From NCBI GenBank assembly GCA_002928965.1, contig PERU01000002.1:154335-218334 (forward strand): 64,000 nucleotides of DNA, read 5' to 3'. Below are positions 36,863 through 47,120 of the stretch, piece after piece; within the stretch, counting starts at the first letter, position 1; every line of letters starts with the position of its first letter. Origin of the DNA: Methylomonas sp. (GTDB taxonomy: Bacteria; Pseudomonadota; Gammaproteobacteria; Methylococcales; Methylomonadaceae). The notes under the pieces are model-generated. The model was not told the DNA's origin. It did no database searches and saw nothing but the letters and a program-made list of their open reading frames with translations. Position numbers and translations under genes: made by a program.

Positions 36863-38311
36863 ATGTCCGCGACCGCACAAGAAATCGAACAACTGATTAG
36901 TCAGGAATACAAGCAGGGTTTCATCACCGAGGTGGAAGTTGATACCTTCCCGCCAGGATTGGATGAAGAGGTGATTCGCAAATTGTCTCTGGTAAAAAAC
37001 GAACCCGAATTCATGCTGGAATACCGCCTGAAAGCTTTTAGGCACTGGCAAACCATGCCATCACCAGACTGGGCGCAGTTAAAAATAGAACCCATCGATT
37101 ATCAATCTATCAGCTATTACTCGGCGCCAAAATCCAAAAAAGACGGCCCGAAAAGTTTGGATGAAGTCGACCCGGAATTGCTGGAAACCTATAAAAAACT
37201 GGGTATTCCGTTGGATGAACAGGAACGACTGGCGGGTATCGCGGTTGACGCCGTTTTTGATAGCGTTTCGGTAGCCACCACCTTTAAGGGCAAGCTTAAA
37301 GAAGCCGGGGTGATTTTTTGCCCGATTTCAGAAGCCATGCGCGACTACCCGGAGCTGGTCAAACAGTATTTAGGCTCAGTGGTGCCAGTTGGCGATAACT
37401 TTTTCGCCGCGCTTAATTCCGCAGTATTTACCGATGGCTCGTTTGTGTACATACCTAAAGGTGTACGTTGCCCGATGGAGCTTTCAACTTACTTTAGAAT
37501 CAATGCCGCCAACACCGGCCAGTTCGAGCGCACATTGATCATTGCCGATGCAGACTCGCATGTGTCCTATCTGGAAGGCTGCACCGCGCCGATGCGCGAT
37601 GAAAACCAGTTACACGCCGCTGTAGTTGAGTTGGTGGCACTGGACAACGCCCAAATCAAATACTCCACCGTGCAAAACTGGTATCCGGGTGATAAAGACG
37701 GTAAAGGCGGCATATACAATTTTGTCACCAAGCGCGCCGAATGCCGTGGCCACAATTCCAAAGTGTCCTGGACCCAAGTCGAAACCGGCTCCGCGATTAC
37801 CTGGAAATATCCAAGCTGTGTATTGCTGGGTGACGATTCGGTCGGCGAGTTTTATTCAGTGGCCTTGACCAACAACCTGCAACAGGCAGACACGGGCACC
37901 AAGATGATCCACATCGGCAAAAATACCCGTAGCACGATTGTGTCGAAAGGCATTTCCGCCGGTCGTGCGCAGAATACCTATCGTGGTTTGGTAAAAGTCG
38001 CTAAATCAGCCGAAAACGCCCGCAATCACACCCAGTGCGATTCGTTGTTGGTCGGCGATAAATGCGGCGCACATACCTTTCCGTATGTGGAAGTAAAACA
38101 GCCTTCTGCGCAAATCGAACATGAAGCCACCACCTCCAAAATCAGCGAAGATCAATTGTTCTTCTGTCAGCAACGCGGCTTGTCTGCCGAGGATGCAGTG
38201 TCGATGATTGTGAATGGGTTTTGTAAGGAAGTGTTTAAGGAATTGCCGATGGAGTTTGCGGTTGAGGCGCAGGCGTTGTTGGGGATTAGTCTTGAGGGGG
38301 CTGTTGGTTAA
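36863..38311 (+). CDS. sufB: SufB, Fe-S scaffold subunit
   Basis: A 482-residue protein of the normal SufB length. Typical blocks are YYSAPK near residue 91, [25 protein letters not shown] near 180, YLEGCTAPM near 236, and late [17 protein letters not shown]. SufB forms the SufBC2D scaffold where iron-sulphur clusters are built in the cytoplasm; the late cysteine is part of cluster assembly. It is followed by a 1-kb repeat region before sufC instead of direct continuation. Confidence 0.94.
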   Translation: MSATAQEIEQLISQEYKQGFITEVEVDTFPPGLDEEVIRKLSLVKNEPEFMLEYRLKAFRHWQTMPSPDWAQLKIEPIDYQSISYYSAPKSKKDGPKSLDEVDPELLETYKKLGIPLDEQERLAGIAVDAVFDSVSVATTFKGKLKEAGVIFCPISEAMRDYPELVKQYLGSVVPVGDNFFAALNSAVFTDGSFVYIPKGVRCPMELSTYFRINAANTGQFERTLIIADADSHVSYLEGCTAPMRDENQLHAAVVELVALDNAQIKYSTVQNWYPGDKDGKGGIYNFVTKRAECRGHNSKVSWTQVETGSAITWKYPSCVLLGDDSVGEFYSVALTNNLQQADTGTKMIHIGKNTRSTIVSKGISAGRAQNTYRGLVKVAKSAENARNHTQCDSLLVGDKCGAHTFPYVEVKQPSAQIEHEATTSKISEDQLFFCQQRGLSAEDAVSMIVNGFCKEVFKELPMEFAVEAQALLGISLEGAVG

Positions 38312-38341
38312 ATTGGGTTTTGTGGGTTGGAGGCGTTAACG

Positions 38342-38390
38342 AGTTGATTCCGTTCGTGGTGAGCTTGTCGAACTATGAATGGAATCAACT
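38342..38390. repeat. Inverted repeat hairpin downstream of sufB
   Basis: Arms AGTTGATTCCGTTC and GAATGGAATCAACT match at 13 of 14 positions around a 21-base loop. It lies 30 bases after the sufB stop. It could end or process the sufB transcript. It has no T-run, so it is not a classical terminator. Confidence 0.6.
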
Positions 38391-38399
38391 GGGGTAATG

Positions 38400-38651
38400 T
38401 GTCGCTGTCGCGACGGGTTGTTTTGAAGTCGGGTCTCGGCCCGACGGCCGAGTAACTTTTCTTTGTTTGGCCAAAGAAAAGTCACCAAAAGAAAGGCCAC
38501 CCGGATTCCGCCAATTTCCTGTGCTTCTCGCTTTTGGCGAGGGTTTTCGAAGGGCCGTCCATGGCCCTACGAAAACGAGCGGCTTCCTGCCGCTCCCCAT
38601 TCGGGCCCCTTTCGCCAAAAGCTGCGATGCTCGGGGTGGAATAACGGGGAA
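38400..38651 (+). repeat. Long intergenic repeat, copy A (inverted relative to copy B)
   Basis: It begins TGTCGCTGTCGCGACGG, contains GTCGGGTCTCGGCCCGAC, then AAAGAAAAGTCACCAAAAG, and ends near GGAATAACGGG. Read in reverse complement, 38951-39289 shows the same order of blocks. The open frames inside (for example from 38463) encode Arg- and Pro-rich peptides of the kind such repeats often yield, and I do not consider them genes. Confidence 0.7.
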
Positions 38652-38770
38652 GAGTACTTTTGCTAGATTGAAAGTGTCTTTAGATTGGATTTGGAAAAGA
38701 CTTGTAGGATGCTGCCGACGATAGGAGGCGCATCGTTCGCGACAGTTGCGCTTCATTCCGTTCAGCCCAC

Positions 38771-38926
38771 GTAGGTCCGATTAGCGGAGTGTAATCGGAC
38801 GAATGAATTGAATAAATAGAATTTATATTGACTGAGATTCCGAGAAAAATATTTTTGGATAGTATTTTATCCAATAGGTCGAATAATTAAATATACGTCC
38901 GATTACGCTTCGCAAATCGGACCTAC
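38771..38926. repeat. Inner inverted repeat pair, nested inside the long repeats
   Basis: 38771-38801 (GTAGGTCCGATTAGCGGAGT and on) and 38896-38926 are inverted copies matching at 28 of 31 bases. Each is itself partly palindromic (CCGATT...AATCGG). About 95 AT-rich bases lie between them. Confidence 0.7.
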
Positions 38927-38950
38927 ATTTTTTAGAATATTTTTGAAGTT

Positions 38951-39289
38951 GCGACGGTTTTATTCCCGTTATACCGCGCCGAGCACCGGAGGGTTTGAGC
39001 GGATCAGCCCGCAGGGGCGATGCATGGATGCATCGCGCTTTCCGTAGGGGCTGGGATGCCCCTTCGGAAAACCCCGCTCAAACCTGACAAATTTGCTTGG
39101 AGCAAATTTGAGCAGCCGATAGGCTGACCCGTGAGGGCGAAAACCAAGGATGGTTTTCGTATTAGCACAGGGAATACGCGGCATCCAGGTTGCCTTTTCT
39201 TTGGATACTTTCTTTTGGCAAAGCAAAAGAAAGTATCTCGGCTGTCGGGCCGAGACCCGACATTAAAAAAACCGTCGCGTTAGCGACAC
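38951..39289 (-). repeat. Long intergenic repeat, copy B (inverted relative to copy A)
   Basis: On the reverse strand it reads GTGTCGCTAACGCGACGG, GTCGGGTCTCGGCCCGAC, a CTTTCTTTTG block, then further repeats and ends near CGGTATAACGGG, the same order as copy A. It is about 90 bases longer than copy A owing to an extra block with ATGCATGGATGCATCG. The reverse open frame 38969-39226 inside it is not considered a gene. Confidence 0.7.
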
Positions 39290-39362
39290 AAAAAAAAGAT
39301 TTAATGCTGGGTTTCACTAAAGTTCTACCCAGCCTACATTTTGAGAAAACTTAGGTAACTAT

Positions 39363-40112
39363 ATGCTCAGCATAAAAAATCTCCACGTATCCATAAACGA
39401 CAAACCCATCCTCAAAGGCCTGACCCTGGACATCAACCCCGGTGAAGTCCATGCCATCATGGGCCCCAACGGTGCGGGCAAGAGTACCTTGTCGCATGTG
39501 CTGTCCGGTAAACCCGGTTATGAAGTCACCGCTGGCAGCGTCAGCTATAACGGCAAGGATTTGCTGGAGATGGCGCCGGAAATTCGCGCCCGCGAAGGGG
39601 TGTTTTTGGCGTTTCAATACCCGGTGGAAATTCCCGGTGTCAGCAATATCTATCTGTTAAAAGCTGCATTAAACGCCATGCGCAAGCATCAGGGGCTGCC
39701 GGAAGTGGATGCGATGGATTTTCTGACCATCGTCAAAAGCAAGGTCAAGTTGTTGCAGATGGATGAGAAGTTTTTGTATCGCGCGGTCAACGAAGGTTTT
39801 TCCGGTGGTGAGAAAAAACGTAACGAGATTTTGCAAGCTGCGGTGTTGGAGCCGAATTTGTGCATCCTGGATGAAACCGACTCCGGCCTGGACATTGATG
39901 CATTGCGCATCGTTTCCGATGGCGTCAATTCGCTGCGCTCCGCCGAGCGTTCTTTCCTGATGATTACGCATTACCAACGCCTGCTGGATTACATCAAGCC
40001 CGATGTGGTGCATGTGCTGGCTGATGGCAAAATCGTGAAATCCGGTGGGCCGGAGCTGGCGCTGGAGTTGGAAGAAAAAGGTTACAGCTGGCTGGAAGGG
40101 CAAGCAGCATGA
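39363..40112 (+). CDS. sufC: SufC, ATPase of the Fe-S scaffold
   Basis: A 249-residue ABC-type ATPase: Walker A GPNGAGKSTL near residue 37, SGGEKKRNE signature near 146, and Walker B LCILDETDSGLD. The E-T-D following Walker B is the SufC hallmark. It powers conformational change of SufB-SufD and is cytoplasmic, without a membrane partner. It overlaps sufD by four bases. Confidence 0.94.
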   Translation: MLSIKNLHVSINDKPILKGLTLDINPGEVHAIMGPNGAGKSTLSHVLSGKPGYEVTAGSVSYNGKDLLEMAPEIRAREGVFLAFQYPVEIPGVSNIYLLKAALNAMRKHQGLPEVDAMDFLTIVKSKVKLLQMDEKFLYRAVNEGFSGGEKKRNEILQAAVLEPNLCILDETDSGLDIDALRIVSDGVNSLRSAERSFLMITHYQRLLDYIKPDVVHVLADGKIVKSGGPELALELEEKGYSWLEGQAA

Positions 40113-41413
40113 TGGCCGCGGATCAATCGGCGTATGCCTATCTGGCAGCTTATCCTGAAATAGCCGCCAATTTACCGGGAAGCGAATCGGCGTGGTTGCA
40201 ACAGTTTCGCACTGAGGGATTAAGTGTGTTTGAAGCGCACGGTTTCCCGAATTTGCGTGACGAAGAGTGGCGTTACACCAATTTGTCGTTGTTGAACAAA
40301 ACCCTGTTTACGCCAACGGCTAGCCAAGAGGTTGCGGCGGAATGGCTGAATGCGTTTCGCTTGGAAAATGCCTACAGCGTGGTGCTGATTAATGGGCACT
40401 TCTCGGCAGGCTTATCGCAGTTGTCTGAATTACCTGCCGAGGTTGCCGTTCACAGTGTGGCCGAAATCTTGCGAGATAATCCGCAACGTTTGCAAAACCA
40501 TCTGGGACAAGCCGTTGGCAATGCCGAGCATAGTCTGCTGGCGTTCAATAGTGCCTGGTTTGCGGATGGGGTGATGATTGACGTTGCCGCCAACTATCAA
40601 TTGAGCAAGCCGCTGCAAATTCTGCATGTGGTGACCAGCGCAGAGGCTTTGGCCGCGACCCGCAATATTTGGGTGTTACAAGCCGGTGCGGAAGCGGAGA
40701 TTATCGAAACCTATATCGGTAGTGAAAGCAGTTATTTTTCGGCGGCGGTGAACGAATGTTTTCTGGCGGCCAATGCCGGTTTGACCGTCTATAAATTGCA
40801 GGCCGATGCCGACAAGTCCTGCCATTTCGGCGGTACCTATGTCAAACAAGCCCGTGACAGCCGGTTTGCTCATCATAATTTTGCCTTCGGTGCGCTGTTG
40901 GCGCGCAGTGATATTCACAGCGATCTGGATGTGGCCTCGGAGTGCCAGCTAAACGGTTTATACCTGGGTAGCAACCGTCAGCATATCGACAATCACACCC
41001 GCATCAATCATTTGAAACCGCATGCCATCAGTCGCGAGTTTTACAAAGGTGTGCTGGATAATCGGGCCCGAGGGGTGTTTCAGGGCCGGGTGGTGGTGGT
41101 TGAAGATGCGCAGCATACTGATTCGGAAATGAACAACCGCAATCTGCTGTTATCCACCGATGCGGAAGTGGATACCAAGCCGCAACTGGAAATTTATGCC
41201 GATGATGTGAAATGTTCGCACGGCGTTACTGTAGGGCAGTTGGAAGAAAAGTCAGTGTTTTATCTGCAATCACGCGGGGTAGATGCTGAAGCTGCCCGTA
41301 ATATTCTGACTTTTGCTTTTGCCAATGAAATGGTCGATAAAGTCGATAACGCGGAATTAAAAGCTATGTTGCTGGAGCAATTATTGGCACGTTTTCCGGC
41401 GATCAGTTTATAG
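40109..41413 (+). CDS. sufD: SufD, Fe-S scaffold subunit
   Basis: A 434-residue protein of SufD type: NLRDEEWRYTNLS near residue 48, then the beta-helix core, and the late DVKCSHGVTVGQLEEKSVFYLQSRG. SufD is the diverged SufB paralogue of the SufBC2D complex. Two ATGs in a row leave the start open by one codon. Its stop overlaps the tail of the convergent Uma2 gene by six bases. Confidence 0.93.
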   Translation: MMAADQSAYAYLAAYPEIAANLPGSESAWLQQFRTEGLSVFEAHGFPNLRDEEWRYTNLSLLNKTLFTPTASQEVAAEWLNAFRLENAYSVVLINGHFSAGLSQLSELPAEVAVHSVAEILRDNPQRLQNHLGQAVGNAEHSLLAFNSAWFADGVMIDVAANYQLSKPLQILHVVTSAEALAATRNIWVLQAGAEAEIIETYIGSESSYFSAAVNECFLAANAGLTVYKLQADADKSCHFGGTYVKQARDSRFAHHNFAFGALLARSDIHSDLDVASECQLNGLYLGSNRQHIDNHTRINHLKPHAISREFYKGVLDNRARGVFQGRVVVVEDAQHTDSEMNNRNLLLSTDAEVDTKPQLEIYADDVKCSHGVTVGQLEEKSVFYLQSRGVDAEAARNILTFAFANEMVDKVDNAELKAMLLEQLLARFPAISL

Positions 41414-41968
41414 GATGTCTGCGACGGCGATGTGAATGTTGGGTAAGGCTTGCAAAGTCAAACTGTCAGATTTCGACAGTACGGTTTTATCCAGATAATC
41501 GCCGTCTTGCGGGTGCCGATACACTTCCAGACTATCGTCTATCAGGTTGATGATCCAGTATTCCGGAATATGGTAGGTGGCATATAAGCGCAGCTTTTGA
41601 GTGCGGTCGAAACGCAGCGTGCTGTCGGATACTTCAATCAACAACAACACATCGTCGGCTTTGGGATGACGGGTGCTGTAAAAACTGGGTTCCGGACAAA
41701 GCAACGCAAAATCGGGTTCCGGCTCGGAAAGGTCTCCAAGCTGGATTGGACTTTGAATGCTGACAATCGCTTGATCGGTGAGCATAAGTGAAAATAAGGC
41801 GTTTAAACGCCTTGTGTGTCCGGCATGATTAAAGCCTATGGGGGCCATGTGTAATATCTCTCCATTGATGAGTTCCATGCGGCTTTCAGGCTGAAAAATC
41901 CCGGCCTCGCCCATGCGATGCCATTCGGCCAGATCGGTCAGATGTTTTTGCGGAAAGACGGCAGACAT
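41408..41968 (-). CDS. Uma2-family nuclease-like protein (DUF820), third copy in window
   Basis: A 186-residue PD-(D/E)XK-fold protein with MELINGEI near residue 31, PEPDFALLCP (catalytic Asp) near 81 and LLIEVSDSTLRFD (Glu) near 108. It is from another branch than the two copies at 20828 and 22252 (shorter, different N-terminus). It sits reversed between sufD and sufS, splitting the suf operon. Confidence 0.83.
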   Translation of the reverse strand: MSAVFPQKHLTDLAEWHRMGEAGIFQPESRMELINGEILHMAPIGFNHAGHTRRLNALFSLMLTDQAIVSIQSPIQLGDLSEPEPDFALLCPEPSFYSTRHPKADDVLLLIEVSDSTLRFDRTQKLRLYATYHIPEYWIINLIDDSLEVYRHPQDGDYLDKTVLSKSDSLTLQALPNIHIAVADIL

Positions 41969-42046
41969 AGCTTTATCCAGTTAACGAATCGACTCGGGCG
42001 ATTCTAGTTTTTAGCGATTTTAAAATCAACGAATTCAGTACAAGAC

Positions 42047-43269
<1,223 letters not shown>

Positions 43270-43270
<1 letters not shown>

Positions 43271-43725
43271 TGTTTGACGATTTACGCGACCTATACCAAG
43301 AGGTCATATTCGACCACAACCGCAATCCGCGCAATTTTCGTATTATGGATGATGCCAATCGGCGGGTGGATGGTTTTAATCCGCTGTGCGGCGACAAACT
43401 GACACTGTTTTTGAAAATTGACGATAGCCATGTGATTCAAGATGCCAGTTTCCAAGGCTCCGGTTGCGCGATTTCCACTGCGTCTGTGTCGCTGATGACC
43501 GAAATCATCAAAGGCAAAACCGAAGACGAAGCGGAAGCCTTGTTCACCCAGTTCCACGAAATGACCACCGGCAAAACCGAAGACATCAATCTGGAAGCGA
43601 TTGGTAAATTGGCGGTATTGGCCGGCGTGCGCGAATATCCGGCACGGGTCAAATGCGCCACTTTGGCTTGGCACACCTTGGATGCGGCGATCAAGAATCA
43701 GCAGGAAGCAGTGTCTACCGAGTAG
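43270..43725 (+). CDS. sufU: SufU, sulphur-transfer scaffold of the NifU-N type
   Basis: The long frame starts at 43138, but the ATG at 43270 directly after the sufS stop gives the normal SufU of 151 residues. It has NPRNFRIMD, NPLCGDKL (first Cys), GSGCAISTAS (second) and ARVKCATLAWHTL (third), the zinc/sulphur-binding cysteines. It accepts sulphur from SufS. Confidence 0.9.
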
Positions 43726-43745
43726 TTCGGTTTTTATCGTTCATC

Positions 43746-44501
43746 GTGAATAACACTGTGTCCGTTGTTTATCTGGATCAGCCGGAGAGACAATCGAAAG
43801 CTTTGGCTGAGCGGATGAATATGCCTATGTGTGATCTGTCAACGACAGACGTTGAGGCCTATGCATTTTTCCTGAGTTATCGCGATGGCTGCTTAAAATT
43901 GCTGGACAGACAAACCCTGAAAAAGGGCGGGCTGACAGTTGACATCGAGCCGCGTCCCGGCGAACAGCATTCGTATCCGGCCCCCAAAAAGGATTTACTG
44001 GCGCAAGCTGTTGGCAAAAAGACCATCAGTATCGTCGATGCCACCACCGGTTGGGCGCAAGACAGTCTGGCCTTGTTTCGGATGGGCTATCAAATGACCT
44101 GTATCGAACGTTCAGCAATTATGGCGGCTTTGATTGAGGATGGTTTTCAGCGATTGGCGCAAAAAGAATGGGTGCGAAATCGTCAATTGACGCCGCCGAG
44201 CTTACTGGTCGGCAATGCGATTGAATTGCTGGGTAATTTGCCTGAACAGCCTGATTGTATTTATCTTGACCCGATGTTTCCGCAAAAGCGTAAACAATCG
44301 GCAGCTACCCGTAAATCCATGGCGATATTGCGGGATATTCTTGGCGACGATCTGGATAGACAGGCGTTGTTCGATGCGGCCATGCAGGCTGCTGGACGGC
44401 GGGTGGTGGTAAAAAGTCCGGATTATGCCGAACCTTTAGGTGGTAAACCCCATGAGAGCTATCAAGGCAAATTGTTGCGATATGACGTTTATCTGACATG
44501 A
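43746..44501 (+). CDS. rsmJ: 16S rRNA (guanine1516-N2)-methyltransferase
   Basis: I start at GTG 43746 (MNNTVSVVYLDQPERQ), 20 bases after sufU; the longer frame has no family resemblance upstream. The 251-residue protein shows SIVDATTGWAQDSLALFRMG near residue 100 (SAM site), CIYLDPMFPQKRK near 175, and KSPDYAEPLGGK at the end, all as in RsmJ/YhiQ. It modifies the small ribosomal subunit. Placement in the suf block may be incidental. Confidence 0.9.
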   Translation: MNNTVSVVYLDQPERQSKALAERMNMPMCDLSTTDVEAYAFFLSYRDGCLKLLDRQTLKKGGLTVDIEPRPGEQHSYPAPKKDLLAQAVGKKTISIVDATTGWAQDSLALFRMGYQMTCIERSAIMAALIEDGFQRLAQKEWVRNRQLTPPSLLVGNAIELLGNLPEQPDCIYLDPMFPQKRKQSAATRKSMAILRDILGDDLDRQALFDAAMQAAGRRVVVKSPDYAEPLGGKPHESYQGKLLRYDVYLT

Positions 44502-44511
44502 GAAGAAAGCA

Positions 44512-44826
44512 ATGAGCGAATGGATCGATGTAGTCGCCGAATCAGCAATGGCTGATGGTGAACATGTGGTGGTGGATGTGGACGGCTATGATGTGGCGGT
44601 GTTTAAAATCAACGGCCAGTTTTATGCCATCGAAGATGTTTGTACCCACGACGGTGCTGAAATTGCCAGTGGTGAACTGGAGGGTGATGAAATCGTCTGT
44701 CCACGTCATGGCGCAAGGTTTTGCGTAAAAACCGGCCAGGTCAAATGTGCACCGGCCTATGAGGATGTGGCGACTTTCCCGGTGCGTATCGAAGCCGGGC
44801 GAGTGCAGGTGGGCGTAAAAAACTGA
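44512..44826 (+). CDS. Rieske-type [2Fe-2S] ferredoxin
   Basis: A 104-residue protein with both Rieske ligand motifs: VCTHDGAEI (Cys-x-His) and CPRHGARFC (Cys-x2-His), 17 residues apart, as in the ferredoxins of ring-hydroxylating dioxygenases. It is soluble and would pass electrons. Rieske ferredoxins of this kind are often found at the end of SUF operons of gammaproteobacteria; the partner is not known. Confidence 0.9.
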   Translation: MSEWIDVVAESAMADGEHVVVDVDGYDVAVFKINGQFYAIEDVCTHDGAEIASGELEGDEIVCPRHGARFCVKTGQVKCAPAYEDVATFPVRIEAGRVQVGVKN

Positions 44827-44833
44827 TTTGTTT

Positions 44834-44854
44834 ACAGTAAAATGCTTTTACTGT
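44834..44854. terminator. Hairpin between convergent genes
   Basis: ACAGTAAAA and TTTTACTGT are perfect inverted 9-base arms around TGC. It lies after the Rieske gene and overlaps the stop of the MinD-like gene, so it could serve both strands. The stem is AT-rich and lacks a long T-run. Confidence 0.45.
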
Positions 44855-46431
44855 TGTTGCAGAGTTTTTAAGAGATATTCCCGGCGTTGATTTAAGGCTT
44901 GTACGCTGTGCTGGAGACTGTCGATTTGTTGCTGTAATTTGCTTTCTTCCTCGGCCATGTCGGTCATATGTTGCAAAATCGAATTCAATAATGTGGCTTC
45001 GGGGTTTTGATAGGGGCGATTGAAGCGTTGCTCAAACGCATTGTTCAAGCTATCCAACAGGGTCTGAAAATCGTCCTCCTGGAAGTTTTCCTTGAGTATG
45101 TTTCCGGTCAGTTCCTCAGCGGCATTGATCACATCGGCCTGAAAGGCTTGATGGTAGGCGCTACGAAATTGTTCTATCAAGGTTCGCAGTTGCGGTTCCG
45201 ACTCTTTACATTGAGCAATCAAACGCGCTGCACAGCTTTCCAGGCTATGCATAGGCTGTTGGTGTTTGGCCATATATAGCATTTCCAGGGTGCTGGCCAG
45301 ATCTTGCAGTTGTGGTGCTGCATAGTCCTCTGCTTCCAGCCAACGAAACAATGCCTGTTTAAAACACTGTGGATAATGACCAAACTGGGTTTGAAAAACG
45401 GCTAAATACTCAGCCGTAAAGTTTTCATAATAGGGTTTATCGTCAGTACTGGATTGCATGGCGGCCAAGAAATTTCTGCCGATAGCTGCAATACTCGGTT
45501 GTTGCTTCTGTATTGTTTGTGGTTTGGCTTTTTCTTGAGGGGGAGATACCGTCAGTGAGACAGGGATTTGGCCTGTAATGCTGTTAATCGGTGTTTGCAA
45601 CGCCACCTGCCAGTAATCGGCAAGTCCTATTTCACTGGAGGTATTGCCAATGTATTTCAACAAGTTGTCGGCTAGCGCAATCAGGCAGCGGCTGGCAGGA
45701 CTATTGCCGATTAAATCCACCAGCGGCGTTTGTTTAGCCACCGCTTGCGGCATATTTTCATCGTTGGCGACAAAACCGCCGTAGTCCAAAGCCAGTTGCA
45801 GGTATTGATCGACAGCCGCAGCAAAACGCCTATAGGTATCGGTCGCTTGCGGATAGTCTTCTGCCATATTCACAACCACCCGGATTCTACCCGGGTAATT
45901 GCGACTATTGAGTGCCTTCAATAGGCTAAACCCATCAGTCAAAGTAGCGGGGTCCGGGGTCACCAATAAAAAGGTGTAAGGAGCCGATTCGATAAATTGC
46001 AACACGCTATCGGTTACACCCGTAGCGGTGTCGATCAAAAAATAGTCGTGTTGCTGTTCCAGTGTGGCTAATGCCTGACAAAGCCGTTTGATGGCATCAT
46101 CATTTAGATTGGCTGATTCGGTCATCGCAGACGCATCGCTAATAATTGTCACGCCTTGTCGGGTTTTTATCGCGACGTCCTGAATGGATTTTTCGCCATT
46201 CAATACCTGTTCCAAGCCAAATTCAGGCCTGTAGCCCAATATGGCAGCGAGAGTGCTCAGCTCTCCGCCAGCGTCAAAAATGCATACCCTGCTGCCGCGT
46301 TGTGCCAGCGCTGCTGCGACATTGCAGGTTATTGTGGATTTGCCGATGCCGCTCTTGCCGCTGGTAAACACCACCACATGAGAGCGTGTTTTGCTGGTGG
46401 GCTGAGGTGCGTCAAAACTCTGATGTTCCAT
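44848..46431 (-). CDS. MinD/FlhG-like ATPase with a long C-terminal extension
   Basis: A 527-residue protein. Residues 18-260 are a MinD/ParA-type P-loop ATPase with GKSGIGKST (deviant Walker A with its signature lysine), FDAGGELSTL (switch) and LIDTATG. It lacks an obvious MinD C-terminal amphipathic helix; instead 250 residues of helical sequence follow, ending in a probable coiled coil (about residues 475-527). I do not recognise this extension. Such ATPases position cell structures or regulate flagella, pili or polysaccharide export. It stands alone, divergent from the flavoprotein gene. Confidence 0.72.
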   Translation of the reverse strand: MEHQSFDAPQPTSKTRSHVVVFTSGKSGIGKSTITCNVAAALAQRGSRVCIFDAGGELSTLAAILGYRPEFGLEQVLNGEKSIQDVAIKTRQGVTIISDASAMTESANLNDDAIKRLCQALATLEQQHDYFLIDTATGVTDSVLQFIESAPYTFLLVTPDPATLTDGFSLLKALNSRNYPGRIRVVVNMAEDYPQATDTYRRFAAAVDQYLQLALDYGGFVANDENMPQAVAKQTPLVDLIGNSPASRCLIALADNLLKYIGNTSSEIGLADYWQVALQTPINSITGQIPVSLTVSPPQEKAKPQTIQKQQPSIAAIGRNFLAAMQSSTDDKPYYENFTAEYLAVFQTQFGHYPQCFKQALFRWLEAEDYAAPQLQDLASTLEMLYMAKHQQPMHSLESCAARLIAQCKESEPQLRTLIEQFRSAYHQAFQADVINAAEELTGNILKENFQEDDFQTLLDSLNNAFEQRFNRPYQNPEATLLNSILQHMTDMAEEESKLQQQIDSLQHSVQALNQRREYLLKTLQQQ

Positions 46432-46580
46432 GTTTAAAGGGCTTAAATAATGCTGGGTGTCTACAGCTTACAGGATTTGATTTGAATATTAATCTGTACG
46501 GGAGTACAGCTTTTTGCGGGTCAGCCATTGTGTAAGTGGCTCGGTTATAATGACCAGTCTTAAATTCAATCGGTAACCTC

Positions 46581-47120
46581 ATGCAAGCACCACGGCTTGC
46601 CTGGGCCATCACTGGCTCCGGGCATTATATCGAAGAATGTCTGGAATTCATGCTGACGCTGGATAATGTGGATTTATATTTGAGTCAGGCCGGCGAAGAG
46701 GTGCTGAAAATGTATGGCGTCAATCTCAATGACATCAAAGCTAAATTACCGGTTTATCGTGACCGTGCCGCTTCGGCACCGCCGGTGGGCTTGTTTTACA
46801 AAGGCTACTATCACACCTTTGTGATGGCGCCGACCACCTCCAATACCATTGCCAAATGCGTGCTGGGTATTGCGGATTCATTGGTGACCAACCTATATTC
46901 GCAAGCCGGTAAATGCCGGGTGGAAAGCATCGTTTATCCCTGCGACATCGCCCCGGAAATGGAAACCACTGCGCCGGGCAATAAAAAAGTCATGGTGTAT
47001 CCGCGGCCGATTGATCTGGACGCCACCGATAAAATCCGCAGTTTTCCGTTTACCCAAGTCGTTGACAGTGTCGATCAATTAAAAGACGCGGTATCGCGTC
47101 GGCTGGCGTCATTAGTATGA
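46581..47120 (+). CDS. Flavoprotein, dihydromethanopterin reductase (DmrB)-like
   Basis: A 179-residue flavoprotein: an N-terminal AITGSGHYIEECLE, then APTTSNTIAKCVLGIADSLVTN near residue 83, the flavin-binding pattern of archaeal DmrB/AfpA and its methylotroph homologues. It would reduce a pterin in tetrahydromethanopterin biosynthesis, the C1 carrier of methylotrophs. It overlaps the next gene by four bases. The call on substrate rests on this pairing and the family. Confidence 0.8.
   Translation: MQAPRLAWAITGSGHYIEECLEFMLTLDNVDLYLSQAGEEVLKMYGVNLNDIKAKLPVYRDRAASAPPVGLFYKGYYHTFVMAPTTSNTIAKCVLGIADSLVTNLYSQAGKCRVESIVYPCDIAPEMETTAPGNKKVMVYPRPIDLDATDKIRSFPFTQVVDSVDQLKDAVSRRLASLV

Noticed and set aside
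38463..39226. Open frames inside the long repeats between sufB and sufC
   Set aside because: They lie in inverted copies of a non-coding repeat, have Arg/Pro-rich products and no ribosome sites; the two peptides resemble each other only because the repeats do.
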